Positions 53,806 to 62,250 of a DNA stretch of 64,000 nucleotides are shown here, piece after piece. The DNA is taken from contig JAQIJD010000004.1 of assembly GCA_036946415.1 (NCBI GenBank), positions 124,001 through 188,000 of the forward strand, written 5' to 3'. The notes below the pieces were generated by a model. That model ran no database searches, was not told where the DNA came from, and saw nothing but the letters and a program-made list of their open reading frames with translations. A program made the translations under genes and the position numbers. Numbering within the stretch: the stretch's first letter is position 1; each line of letters starts with the position of its first letter. The DNA is from Sphingomonas_Q fennica_A (GTDB lineage: Bacteria; Pseudomonadota; Alphaproteobacteria; Sphingomonadales; Sphingomonadaceae).

Positions 53806-55149
53806 TCAGGCGATTGCGCCGGCTGTCCGTTTCGGGCGGACGTTCGTCTCGCCTATCACCTCTTCGAAGAGGTTCAACAGCATAGAGACGTGACGGTCGG
53901 GTGAATGGTTGCGCTCCGCCGTCGCCCGCGCGCCCGCGGCCAGCCGATCGCGCAGCCCCGGATCGTCGATCAGACGCCCGATCTGCGCCGCCAGATCGGC
54001 GGCATCGCCGGGGCGGTGGTGCAGCCCGTCCTGCCCGTGGGTGATGGTGACCGCGAGGCTGCCGATGTCGGACGTGACGACCGGGCAGCCGCTCGACAGG
54101 CTTTCGACCACCGAATTGGGCAGATTCTCGTACCACAGGGCCGGCATCAGCGAGAATTGCGCGCCCCGGAACAGCGCGGGTATGGCATCGCCCGCCACGC
54201 CGCCCAGGAAGCGTACCCGATCCGCCAGCCCCAGCCGCGCCACCTGCGCGTGCAGCCCGTCGACATAGGCGCCGGTGTGGCCGGCGCCGGCGATGCGCAG
54301 TTCGGGCAGGCGCGCGCCATATCGATCGCGGAGCAACGCCATCGCCTCGATCAGCACATGCACGCCCTTCGGCTCGTCCAGCCGGCCGACGTAGAGCATG
54401 TAGGGCGGCGTCTCCGGCCCCTCTCCGGCGGGGTGGAAGCGCGCCATGTCGGTAAAGGTCGGGATGCAGACGATGCGCGACCGGTCGATCCCGCCGCGCA
54501 CCATCATCTCGGTCATGAAGTCGTTGGTCGTCACGAACCGGTCGATCAGGTCGAAATAGCCCTTGGCGCGGTGGAAGCTGGTGGCGATCACGTCGAGCGT
54601 GGAGATCGCCCGGCTGCCCTTCACGCAGGCGTAGCGCGCCTCGTTGTGCAGCCCCTCGTCGATGCAGAGCGTGCACGGCCGCCCGTCGCGCAGCATGTGA
54701 TGCTCGCCGCAGAACATGCCGTAATCGGAGATGCGCGCCACGATCGGCAGGCCGCGCTGCTTGAGGCCGACGAGCAGCGAGGGCGACATCTTGCGCAGAT
54801 AATAGAGGACGTAGGCGACGTCGGGCTGCGTCTCCGCTGCCATCCGCGCCGCGGCGCGCTCCACCTCGCGCGAGTAGAACAGGCGCGACATCGTCTTGAG
54901 GACGGTCGCCGGCGTCTTGCGATGCTCGTCGAAGAACACCTGGTCGGCGCCCGCCAGCGGCGAGACGAAATAGCGTTCGTATTCGCTCGGCTCGTTCTGC
55001 GCGTAGCGGATCGACAGCGGCATCACCTGATGGCCGCGCCCTTCCAGCATCCGCTTGATGTTGAACAGATAGCGCTCGGGCCCGCTGGAGATGAAATAGC
55101 GGTAGTTGGCGATCAGCACCCGCCTGGAAGTGATCGCATCGCCAATCAT
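53806..55149 (-). CDS. Family 4 glycosyltransferase
   Basis: 447 aa. N-terminal VLIANYRYFISSGPERYLFN, a Cys-containing insert (FCGEHHMLRDGRPCTLCIDEGLHNEA shortened here to the C..C..C pattern near residues 150-170), then YMLYVGRLDEPKGVHVLIEA, GLADRVRFLGGVAGD, and the donor-site ALWYENLPNSVVESLSSGCP. The cysteine-rich insert CGEHHM..C..C is found in some capsular GT4 enzymes that carry a small zinc-like site. First gene of the minus-strand glycosyltransferase group (35-base gap to the epimerase). Confidence 0.88.
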   Translation of the reverse strand: MIGDAITSRRVLIANYRYFISSGPERYLFNIKRMLEGRGHQVMPLSIRYAQNEPSEYERYFVSPLAGADQVFFDEHRKTPATVLKTMSRLFYSREVERAAARMAAETQPDVAYVLYYLRKMSPSLLVGLKQRGLPIVARISDYGMFCGEHHMLRDGRPCTLCIDEGLHNEARYACVKGSRAISTLDVIATSFHRAKGYFDLIDRFVTTNDFMTEMMVRGGIDRSRIVCIPTFTDMARFHPAGEGPETPPYMLYVGRLDEPKGVHVLIEAMALLRDRYGARLPELRIAGAGHTGAYVDGLHAQVARLGLADRVRFLGGVAGDAIPALFRGAQFSLMPALWYENLPNSVVESLSSGCPVVTSDIGSLAVTITHGQDGLHHRPGDAADLAAQIGRLIDDPGLRDRLAAGARATAERNHSPDRHVSMLLNLFEEVIGETNVRPKRTAGAIA

Positions 55150-55197
55150 GCCCGGCCCTTACCGCTGCACCGCAGCATTTTCAAGCCGGGGCCGCGA

Positions 55198-55392
55198 TCA
55201 GGCCCCGAGGTAGGTCAGGAAACCCAGGACCGGACCGCAGACCGCCAAGGCCACCGCGACCATCACGAACGGGCGATGGCCGTAGCGGACCGGCGCCGCC
55301 GGCGCACCGGCATAGAAGCTGCGCAGCGCATCGCGGCCAGGGGAGCGGTGCGCGGGACGGAAGCCGGTGGCGGCGATGGCGTGCGAGGTCAT
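55198..55392 (-). CDS. Small single-pass membrane protein (64 aa)
   Basis: Good ribosome site GGGAG before ATG 55392. Basic, polar N-terminal half (RPAHRSPGRDALRSF, RYGHRP) followed by one membrane helix (FVMVAVALAVCGPVLGFLTYL) at the C-terminus. Same plan as the 46-aa protein at 45700. It is unknown; since it stands at the head of the glycosyltransferase group it could be a small regulator or scaffold of the assembly machinery, but no evidence beyond position supports this. Confidence 0.6.
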   Translation of the reverse strand: MTSHAIAATGFRPAHRSPGRDALRSFYAGAPAAPVRYGHRPFVMVAVALAVCGPVLGFLTYLGA

Positions 55393-55535
55393 GGACGAGC
55401 TCCCGAATAGTCGGAACCGTCTTGCCCCAGCCGGCCTGACAAAAGGTTCCGGCTCATGGTGAACGGAGCCTTCACCTCGTCCAGCCGAATTTGATCGAGC
55501 TTGATAAGGTCGATCAATGCTGGGATATTGCCGCT

Positions 55536-56084
55536 ATGCAGCAGAGCATACATGGCGGCGGCCTCGTGATCGACTTGGCGTCCGGCAGCATGCGGGCGCC
55601 GCTGCTGCGGGCCCTGTCGGCCCTGTTCGTGCACCGCGGCAATTGGACGATGCTGGTCCTCATCCGTCTGGCGCAGGCGGCGCATGCCAGCCGCAACCGC
55701 TTTCTGGGGCGCTACGCGGCGCGCCGGCTACGCTGCGAATTCGGCAGTTTCGTGCAACCGGCGGCAGCGATCGGTCCGGGTCTGCGGTTGCCGCATCCGA
55801 ACGGCATCGTCATCGGCGGCGGCGTCCGGATCGGCGCCCGCTGCACGATCTTCCAGCAGGTCACGCTCGGCGCGCGGCGGGCCGGCGACGGCTTCGGCGA
55901 AGCCTATCCCGACATCGGCGACGACGTGACGATCTTCGCGGGGGCCAAGCTGATCGGTGCGGTCCGCATCGGCGACGGGGCGGTGATCGGCGCCAATGCG
56001 GTCGTCGTGCACGATGTGCCTGCCGGCCATTATGCCGTGGGCGTGCCGGCCAAGACCGGGCCGCTCGGCGGCGCCGGCTCCTAA
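55536..56084 (+). CDS. Left-handed beta-helix acetyltransferase (serine O-acetyltransferase-like)
   Basis: 182 aa from ATG 55536; a TTG at 55491 or ATG at 55590 are also possible, as no ribosome site stands out. C-terminal hexapeptide repeats: IGPGLRLPHPNGIVIGGGVRIG, CTIFQQVTLGAR, PDIGDDVTIFAGAKLIG, VRIGDGAVIGANAVVVHDV, PAGHYAVGVPAK. H-x-N-G-I-V-I and QQVTLG are typical of the CysE/EpsC group; in polysaccharide clusters (EpsC, VatD-like) they often acetylate a sugar or its amino group instead of serine. Convergent overlap of 4 bases with the acyltransferase-SGNH gene. Confidence 0.85.
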   Translation: MQQSIHGGGLVIDLASGSMRAPLLRALSALFVHRGNWTMLVLIRLAQAAHASRNRFLGRYAARRLRCEFGSFVQPAAAIGPGLRLPHPNGIVIGGGVRIGARCTIFQQVTLGARRAGDGFGEAYPDIGDDVTIFAGAKLIGAVRIGDGAVIGANAVVVHDVPAGHYAVGVPAKTGPLGGAGS

Positions 56085-57955
56085 CGCTCCAGGAACCGCG
56101 CCATGTCGCGCGCGACCAGGGCGCTGCCGTAGCGCGAGAGATGCGCCGAGTCGGTCATCAGCGGATGGCCCCCGGCATAGATCAGGCATTCCCGGCCGCG
56201 ACACAGCCGTGCCATCGGATCGAAGAAATTGGCGTCGCCCACGATCCGGCGCAGTGCGGGATTGGTCGACCAGTCGTTGCGCACCGGCATCGCGAACGGC
56301 GCCAGCGGATCGGCGCGCCGCGACAGCCGATAGGCGACGAACTGGGGATTGGCGACGGGGAAGTCGGGATTGTCGCCGACGATCCGCACCCGCACCCCCA
56401 GCTTGCGCAACCGGTCGACCGTGCGCGCCACGTCGGCCGGCCCCAGATCATAGGCCCTGAGCGGATACCAATAGGCCGACAGCACCACGGTATCGATCCG
56501 GTAGCGGCGGATGATGTCGAGCGCGTGATCGTTGTTGGCGGCGCAGTCGGGCCGATTGGGGAAGACGTGGCCGAGGATCGGCTGGCAGCCGGCCGAGCCG
56601 TAGAACAGGATCGTCGCCTTCGGCGGCGGCGCGAGATCGCGGATCGCGCGGCGGTAATGATTCGCGTGGCTGTCCCCCCAGAAGAGGATGCGGGGGCCAC
56701 CGTTGCGGACGAGGAAGCAATCGTCCCCGGCCCATTCGCGCCAGCTGCCGCGCAGGAAGCAATTGGGGCCGGGGCCTTCCTCCTCGTTGCGGACCATGAA
56801 GGCCTCGACGCCCGGAAAGCGCTGCGGCAGGCCCTTGCCCACGACCACCACCGCCCCGGCCGCCCCCGTCACCACCAGGCCGATCGCGCCGCCGATCAGG
56901 ATGCGGGCCTGCGAGAAGGCGTGGCGGTTGCGGAACGGCCGCTCGACGAAGCGCCACGAGAGCGTCGCCAGCGCCACGATCAGCACGAGCAGCCCGGCTT
57001 CCTCGATCCCGGTCGGCGGGCGGAACAGCAGGTAGCGGGCGAAGACGATCACCGGCCAGTGGATCAGGTAGAGCGAATAGGAGATGAGGCCGATCGCAAC
57101 GAACGGCTTCCACCCCAGCAGCCGCCCGACCAATGTCGGCGTCTTGCTGTCGGCGGCGATGATCGCGGCGGCGCCCAGCGTCGGCCACAGCGCATTGTAG
57201 CCGGGGAAGGGGCTGCGGCTGTCGAGCAGGATCATGCTGCCGACCAGCAGCGCCAGGCCCACCGCCGCCAACGGCTCCGCCTGCGACCGGCGGGTGAGCG
57301 CGAAGGGCGGGCCGTAGGCCAGCAGCGAGCCGACCAGCAGTTCCCACGCGCGCGTCGGCAGCAGATAGTAATTGCCGCTCGGCGCGAGATCGAGCAGCGC
57401 GACCGAGGCGGCGAAGGAGAGGATCGCGATCGCCAGCGTCGGCCACAGATAGCGTCGCCGCCCCCATTTCGCGATGGCCATCAGGATCAGCGGGAAGACG
57501 ATGTAATATTGCTCTTCCACCGCCAGCGACCAGGTGTGAAGCAGCGGCTTCAGTTCGGCCGCACCCGCGAAATAGTCGGTCTGGTGCCAGAACAGGAAGT
57601 TGGAGGCGAACAGCGCGACGCCGATGAAGCTGAGGCCGAGATCGACCAGCTCGTCGGGCATGAACAGCCACAAGCCCGCCCCCAGCGTCGCCGCGCAGGT
57701 GGCGAACAGCGCAGGCAGGATGCGCCGCGCGCGCCGCTCGTAGAAGCGCAGGATCGAGAAGTCGCCCGCCTCGATCTCTTTGCGGATCACGCTGGTGATG
57801 AGGAAGCCGGAGATGACGAAGAATATGTCGACGCCCGCGAACCCGCCCGGCGCCAGCCCCGATCCGAGGTGATAGAGGACGACCGGCACGACCGCGAAGG
57901 CGCGCAGGCCGTCGATGTCCGAACGGTAGCGCAGCACATGCCCGCCCGCGCTCAT
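56081..57955 (-). CDS. Acyltransferase 3 with C-terminal SGNH domain
   Basis: 624 aa. Membrane domain: SDIDGLRAFAVVPVVLYHLG, GVDIFFVISGFLIT, KPLLHTWSLAVEEQYYI, SYSLYLIHWPVIVFARYLL. Periplasmic SGNH domain from about residue 400: ILFWGDSHANHYRRAI (Ser), VLSAYWYP, and D-x-x-H in MTDSAHLSRYGSAL. A paralogue of the 617-aa protein at 19996 with strong likeness in the membrane part. Adds acetyl groups to the polysaccharide on the periplasmic side. Divergent from the next acyltransferase. Confidence 0.92.
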   Translation of the reverse strand: MSAGGHVLRYRSDIDGLRAFAVVPVVLYHLGSGLAPGGFAGVDIFFVISGFLITSVIRKEIEAGDFSILRFYERRARRILPALFATCAATLGAGLWLFMPDELVDLGLSFIGVALFASNFLFWHQTDYFAGAAELKPLLHTWSLAVEEQYYIVFPLILMAIAKWGRRRYLWPTLAIAILSFAASVALLDLAPSGNYYLLPTRAWELLVGSLLAYGPPFALTRRSQAEPLAAVGLALLVGSMILLDSRSPFPGYNALWPTLGAAAIIAADSKTPTLVGRLLGWKPFVAIGLISYSLYLIHWPVIVFARYLLFRPPTGIEEAGLLVLIVALATLSWRFVERPFRNRHAFSQARILIGGAIGLVVTGAAGAVVVVGKGLPQRFPGVEAFMVRNEEEGPGPNCFLRGSWREWAGDDCFLVRNGGPRILFWGDSHANHYRRAIRDLAPPPKATILFYGSAGCQPILGHVFPNRPDCAANNDHALDIIRRYRIDTVVLSAYWYPLRAYDLGPADVARTVDRLRKLGVRVRIVGDNPDFPVANPQFVAYRLSRRADPLAPFAMPVRNDWSTNPALRRIVGDANFFDPMARLCRGRECLIYAGGHPLMTDSAHLSRYGSALVARDMARFLER

Positions 57956-58157
57956 CGCCGCGCTTTCCTGATCGCCCTGCCCGACATCATCGCTGGCTGC
58001 CGCTCAGGCCCCTTTTCGCATCGCAACATAATGTTCCGCAGCGGCCGGACTGGCGCTGCGCGTGCTTACCGGCTAAGCGTCGGCCGCGATAAGTCAAGCT
58101 GTCCGCGGCTTTGGTTAGCCGGTGCAGCATGACGGGCGATGGCCTGAGGGCGACGAG

Positions 58158-59267
58158 ATGGGGGCCGCCGGCGTGACGAGGATCGTGGACGAAGCCCCCT
58201 TGCGCTTCCCCCTGGTGCGCGAGCTGGACGGCGTGCGTGCCGTGGCGGTGGCGATCGTCTTCCTCAGCCATATCGGCCTCGGCCGCTATGTGCCGGGCGG
58301 CCTCGGCGTGACCATCTTCTTCTTCCTCAGCGGCTACCTCATCACCTCGCTGCTCTATGCGGAGGCGGCGACGCGCAAGCGGATCGACCTCGCCGGCTTC
58401 TACATCCGCCGCACGCTGCGCATCTTCCCGCCGCTCTACCTGACGCTGGGGGTGAGCGCGCTGGTGGTGGCGAGCGGGATGATCGGACGCAACATCAGCC
58501 TCCACTCGGTCGTCTCGCAATTCCTGTTCGTCTCCAACTACGATCGGCTGATCGGCCCGCACCGCGGCCTGCCGGGGCCGCCGCTCTGGTCGCTGGCGGT
58601 GGAGGAGCATTATTATCTGCTGTTCCCGCTGGTGTTCGGCGCGGCGCTGCTGTTCATGCCGGCGCGGCGCGCGGGGTGGCTGTGCCTTGCCGCCTGCATC
58701 GTGCCGCTCGGCTTCCGGCTGCTCGCCTGGGCGCTGGGGTGGGACATCACGCTCAATTATTATTTCAGCCACACCCGCGCCGATTCGATCCTGTTCGGCG
58801 CGGCGCTGGCGCTGCTCGCCAATCCGGTGCTGCATCCCGCAAGCGCGTGGCGGCCGGGGCCGGGCCTGTTCCTCGCCGCCTGCCTGTTCCTCGTCGTCGT
58901 CACGATCCTGCCCGGCGCGGTCTTCGCCGAAACGTGGCGCTATTCGTTGCAGGGGCTGGCGCTGATGCCGATCTTCGGTTTCATCGTCACGCCCAACCGG
59001 CTGACCTCGCCGATCCTGACGAGCGCCCCGGCCCAGATCGTCGGCCGCTTCTCCTACACCTTCTACCTGTTCCACGTCCTCGCGATCATCGTCCTGCGCG
59101 ACGTGCTGCCGACGCGCAATCCGATCGTCGTCGGGCCGATCGCCTTTGCCGTGTCGATGCTCTACGCCTGGGCCATGTTCGTGGGTGTCGAACGCCCGCT
59201 CGCCCGCCTGCGCCAGCGGCTCCACCGCGTGCCGACGCCCGAGCCGATGCTGGCGCCGACGCGCTGA
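58158..59267 (+). CDS. Acyltransferase 3 family membrane protein
   Basis: 369 aa from ATG 58158; a GTG at 58122 is in frame but the ribosome site GAGGGCGACGAG favours 58158. Hallmarks: VRELDGVRAVAVAIVFLSHIG, GGLGVTIFFFLSGYLITSLL, FYIRRTLRIFPPLY, PPLWSLAVEEHYYLLFPLV, FSYTFYLFHVLA. About ten membrane segments, no SGNH domain. Last gene of the polysaccharide locus; the divergent 200-base gap to the 624-aa gene should hold both promoters. Confidence 0.9.
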   Translation: MGAAGVTRIVDEAPLRFPLVRELDGVRAVAVAIVFLSHIGLGRYVPGGLGVTIFFFLSGYLITSLLYAEAATRKRIDLAGFYIRRTLRIFPPLYLTLGVSALVVASGMIGRNISLHSVVSQFLFVSNYDRLIGPHRGLPGPPLWSLAVEEHYYLLFPLVFGAALLFMPARRAGWLCLAACIVPLGFRLLAWALGWDITLNYYFSHTRADSILFGAALALLANPVLHPASAWRPGPGLFLAACLFLVVVTILPGAVFAETWRYSLQGLALMPIFGFIVTPNRLTSPILTSAPAQIVGRFSYTFYLFHVLAIIVLRDVLPTRNPIVVGPIAFAVSMLYAWAMFVGVERPLARLRQRLHRVPTPEPMLAPTR

Positions 59268-59268
59268 G

Positions 59269-59721
59269 CTATTCGCCGCGATCGGGGTCGATCGCGCGGA
59301 TCGCCGCCAGCGCCGCGATCAGCGGTGCCTGCGCCGTTCCGCCCAGCGCCGCGCGGAAGCGCTGCTCATGCGCGCCGATCGCCGCCCGCGCCTCCTCCGC
59401 CAGCGCCGCGCCCGCCGCCGTCAGCCGGAGACCATGCGAACGCCCGTCGACCGGCGTCCGGTCGATCAGCCCGCGCGCCACCAGCGAAGCGGTCAGCGGC
59501 GTCATGTTCGCGCGCTTGATGCCCAGGTGCCGGCCCAGTTCGCTCTGCGTGATCGTAGGATTGGCGCCGATCGTCAGCAGCGTGGTCGATTCGCTGGGGC
59601 GCAGGCCGAGCGGTGCCAGAACCTCCGCCAGATCGGCCATCATCACCACCGAGGCACGGCGCAGCTGATAGCCGAGCAGACCGCTCAGCGGATCGGTCAC
59701 GGCGTGCGGAAGATCGGCCAT
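59269..59721 (-). CDS. MarR family regulator, probable ferulate-pathway repressor (FerR-like)
   Basis: 150 aa. Winged-helix MarR: LGYQLRRASVVMMADLAEVL, TITQSELGRHLGIKRANMTPLT (recognition helix), LVARGLIDRTPVDGRSHGLRLTAAG (wing with DxRS). Directly divergent from the vanillin dehydrogenase/feruloyl-CoA genes. In SYK-6 a MarR-type FerR represses ferBA and feruloyl-CoA or similar thioesters release it; the same task is very likely here. The inverted repeat at 59760-59774 is a possible operator. Confidence 0.85.
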   Translation of the reverse strand: MADLPHAVTDPLSGLLGYQLRRASVVMMADLAEVLAPLGLRPSESTTLLTIGANPTITQSELGRHLGIKRANMTPLTASLVARGLIDRTPVDGRSHGLRLTAAGAALAEEARAAIGAHEQRFRAALGGTAQAPLIAALAAIRAIDPDRGE

Positions 59722-59759
59722 GCCCCGGCGTAACCGGCTTGCGCGCGTCGGACAAGATA

Positions 59760-59774
59760 GCTATTCACCATAGC
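59760..59774. promoter_or_regulatory. Candidate MarR operator
   Basis: GCTAT-TCACC-ATAGC is a perfect inverted repeat with 5-base spacing, in an A/T-rich patch (GATAGCTATTCACCATAGCA) between the divergent MarR and vanillin dehydrogenase genes, 28 bases before the start at 59802. MarR proteins bind such short palindromes. Confidence 0.55.
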
Positions 59775-59801
59775 AATCGTGAAAGGCAGGAGATGGATGG
59801 G

Positions 59802-61247
59802 ATGGCCAGTGTTTCGCTGAACATCGGCGGGGTCGCGGAAAGCGCGGCACAGACGTTCGACCGGCTCGATCCGATCACCGGTGCGGTGGCGACCAGCGCC
59901 GCCGCGGCCACCCCCGCCGATGCGGCCCGCGCCTGCGACGCCGCCGCCGCGGCCTTCCCCGAATGGTCCGCCCGCGGGCCGAACGCCCGCCGCGCCGCAT
60001 TGATGAAAGCCGCCGACGCGCTGGAGGGCAAGGCGGCCGACTTCGTCGATGCGATGAAGGGCGAGATCGGCGCGACCGAGGGCTGGGCGCGCTTCAATCT
60101 CGCGCTCGCCGCCGGCATGATCCGCGAGGCGGCCGCCCTCACCACCCAGATCGGCGGCGAGGTGATTCCCTCCGACAAGCCGGGCTGCATCGCCATGGCG
60201 GTGCGCGAGGCGGCGGGCGTCGTCGTCGGCATCGCCCCGTGGAACGCGCCGATCATCCTGGGCGTGCGCGCCATCGCCGTGCCGCTCGCCTGTGGCAATA
60301 CGGTGGTGCTGAAGGCATCCGAGCAATGCCCGCGCACCCACGCGCTGATCGCCGAGGCGTTCATTGAAAGCGGCCTGGGCGACGGCATCGTCAACCTCGT
60401 CACCAACGCGCCCAGGGACGCGGGTGAGGTGGTGGGCGCGCTGATCGATCATCCCGCCGTCCGCCGCATCAACTTCACCGGCTCCACTGCCGTCGGCCGG
60501 ATCATCGCCAAGCGCGCGGCAGAGCATCTGAAGCCCGTCCTCCTCGAACTGGGCGGCAAGGCGCCGCTGATCGTGCTGGACGATGCCGATCTGGACGAGG
60601 CGGTGAAGGCCGCGGCGTTCGGCGCCTTCATGAACTCCGGCCAGATCTGCATGTCGACCGAGCGGATCATCGTCGTCGATGCGGTGGCCGACGCGTTCGT
60701 CGCGAAGTTCGCCGAGAAGGTCGGCACGATGAAGGTGGTCGATCCGCGGAAAGGTGCCGGCGCGCTGGGTGCCGTGGTCGATCAGAAGACGGTCGATCAT
60801 GTGAAGGGCCTGATCGACGATGCCGTCGCGTCGGGCGCGAAGCTCGCGGTCGGCGGCGCGGCGGACGGCGTGCTGATGCCCGCGCATGTCGTCGACGGCG
60901 TGACGCCGGCCATGAAGCTGTTCCGCGAAGAGAGCTTCGGGCCGGTGGTGGGCGTGATCCGCGCGACCGACGAGGCGCATGCGATCGAGCTTGCCAACGA
61001 CACCGAATATGGCCTGTCCGCCGCCGTCTTCACGAAGGACACGGCGCGGGGCCTGCGCGTCGCCCGCCAGATCAAGTCGGGCATCTGCCACGTCAACGGG
61101 CCGACCGTGCATGACGAGGCGCAGATGCCGTTCGGCGGCGTCAAGGCCTCCGGCTACGGCCGCTTCGGCGGCAAGGCCGGCATCGACAGCTTCACCGAAC
61201 TCCGCTGGATCACGATCGAGACCCAGCCCGGCCATTTCCCCATCTGA
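59802..61247 (+). CDS. vdh: Vanillin (aromatic aldehyde) dehydrogenase
   Basis: 481 aa from ATG 59802, chosen over ATG 59793 since AGGAG (59788-59792) has the right distance only to 59802. Aldehyde dehydrogenase fold: GVVVGIAPWNAPIILGVRAI, NFTGSTAVGR, catalytic Glu in LLELGGKAPLIVLDDAD, catalytic Cys in MNSGQICMSTERI, and ESFGPVVGVI. The Ile/Val-rich NAPIIL and the operon with feruloyl-CoA genes point to vanillin or 4-hydroxybenzaldehyde oxidation (Vdh/LigV group). First gene of the operon; 18 bases to the hydratase-lyase. Confidence 0.88.
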   Translation: MASVSLNIGGVAESAAQTFDRLDPITGAVATSAAAATPADAARACDAAAAAFPEWSARGPNARRAALMKAADALEGKAADFVDAMKGEIGATEGWARFNLALAAGMIREAAALTTQIGGEVIPSDKPGCIAMAVREAAGVVVGIAPWNAPIILGVRAIAVPLACGNTVVLKASEQCPRTHALIAEAFIESGLGDGIVNLVTNAPRDAGEVVGALIDHPAVRRINFTGSTAVGRIIAKRAAEHLKPVLLELGGKAPLIVLDDADLDEAVKAAAFGAFMNSGQICMSTERIIVVDAVADAFVAKFAEKVGTMKVVDPRKGAGALGAVVDQKTVDHVKGLIDDAVASGAKLAVGGAADGVLMPAHVVDGVTPAMKLFREESFGPVVGVIRATDEAHAIELANDTEYGLSAAVFTKDTARGLRVARQIKSGICHVNGPTVHDEAQMPFGGVKASGYGRFGGKAGIDSFTELRWITIETQPGHFPI

Positions 61248-61265
61248 TCCCGAAGGACAAACGCC

Positions 61266-62117
61266 ATGACCGAAGCCTATACGCCCCCCACGGAAGAAGA
61301 TGTCGTCGTCTACGAAGTGATCGACCGCGTCGCCTGGGTGAAGTTCAACCGCCCGACCAAGCGCAACGCGCAGAGCCCGGCGGTCAACCGCCGCATGGCC
61401 GAGATCCTCGACGAGATCGAATATCGCGACGACGTGGGCGTGCTGGTGCTGACCGGCGAAGGCCCGGCCTGGTCGGCGGGCATGGACCTCAAGGAATATT
61501 TCCGCGAGAGCGCCGCCAAGGGCCTCGAAGGCACGCGCCGTGCGCAGCGTGCCGCCTATCGCTGGTGGGAACAGCTCCGCTGGTATCGCAAGCCCACGAT
61601 CGCGATGGTCAACGGCTGGTGCTTCGGCGGCGCCTACGGCCCGCTCTACGCCTGCGACATCGCCGTCGCCGCCGATGAGGCGCAGTTCGGCCTCAGCGAG
61701 ATCAACTGGGGCATCCTGCCCGGCGGCGGCGCCACCAAGGTCGCCACCGATCTCATGTCGCTGCGCAAGGCGATGTATCACGCGATGATGGGCGAGAACC
61801 TCACCGGCCAGCAGGCCGCAGCGCAGGGCCTCGTCACCGAGAGCGTGCCGCTCGCCCAGCTGAAGGACCGCGTGACCGAGATCGCGAACGTCCTCCTCAA
61901 GAAGAATCCGGTCGCGCTCAAGGCCACCAAGGATGCGGTGCGCCGCGTGATCGAGATGACCTACGACAATGCCGAGGATTATCTGATTCGCGCGCAGGAA
62001 GCCGCCGACAGCTTCGACAAGGAAGGCCGTCTGGAAGGCATGAAGCAGTTCCTCGACGACAAGACCTACAAGCCGGGTCTGGGCGCCTACGACACGTCCA
62101 AGCAGGCCAAGAAGTAA
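61266..62117 (+). CDS. ferB: p-Hydroxycinnamoyl-CoA (feruloyl-CoA) hydratase-lyase
   Basis: 283 aa, ribosome site GAAGGAC. Crotonase family; splits feruloyl-CoA to vanillin and acetyl-CoA. Seen: RVAWVKFNRPTKRNAQSPAV, oxyanion loops SAGMDLKEYF and GWCFGGAYGPLYACD, catalytic Glu 145 in FGLSEINWGILPGG, and the Tyr-rich helix RRAQRAAYRWWEQLRWY typical of the hydroxycinnamoyl-CoA group. Length and order agree with FerB/Ech enzymes. Separated from the next gene by a palindromic repeat. Confidence 0.93.
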   Translation: MTEAYTPPTEEDVVVYEVIDRVAWVKFNRPTKRNAQSPAVNRRMAEILDEIEYRDDVGVLVLTGEGPAWSAGMDLKEYFRESAAKGLEGTRRAQRAAYRWWEQLRWYRKPTIAMVNGWCFGGAYGPLYACDIAVAADEAQFGLSEINWGILPGGGATKVATDLMSLRKAMYHAMMGENLTGQQAAAQGLVTESVPLAQLKDRVTEIANVLLKKNPVALKATKDAVRRVIEMTYDNAEDYLIRAQEAADSFDKEGRLEGMKQFLDDKTYKPGLGAYDTSKQAKK

Positions 62118-62126
62118 CGACACGCT

Positions 62127-62224
62127 CCCCTCCCCTTCAGGGGAGGGGCCGGGGGTGGGGCCTGTCCTCCGCGAGGCGATGCGATTGCCGACAGGCCCCC
62201 CCAACCCCTCCCCGTCGGGGAGGG
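62127..62224. repeat. Palindromic repeat element inside the ferulate operon
   Basis: Three nested stems: CCCCTCCCC-TTCA-GGGGAGGGG (62127-62148), GGGGCCTGTC (62157-62166) with GACAGGCCCC (62190-62199), and CCCTCCCC-GTC-GGGGAGGG (62206-62224). The whole ~100 bp folds back on itself. The element fills the gap between ferB and the CoA synthetase gene and recalls the GC-rich elements at 18.8 and 30.8 kb. Confidence 0.75.
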
Positions 62225-62250
62225 CTTTGCCAGATTAGAGGATCCGCCCC

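Noticed and set aside
7682..59267. Naming the locus a gellan/sphingan cluster with gel/sps gene symbols
   Set aside because: No priming glucosyl-phosphate transferase and no rhamnose synthesis genes are seen, the Wzc is not split, and glycosyltransferase order differs; only general likeness in the export genes is present.
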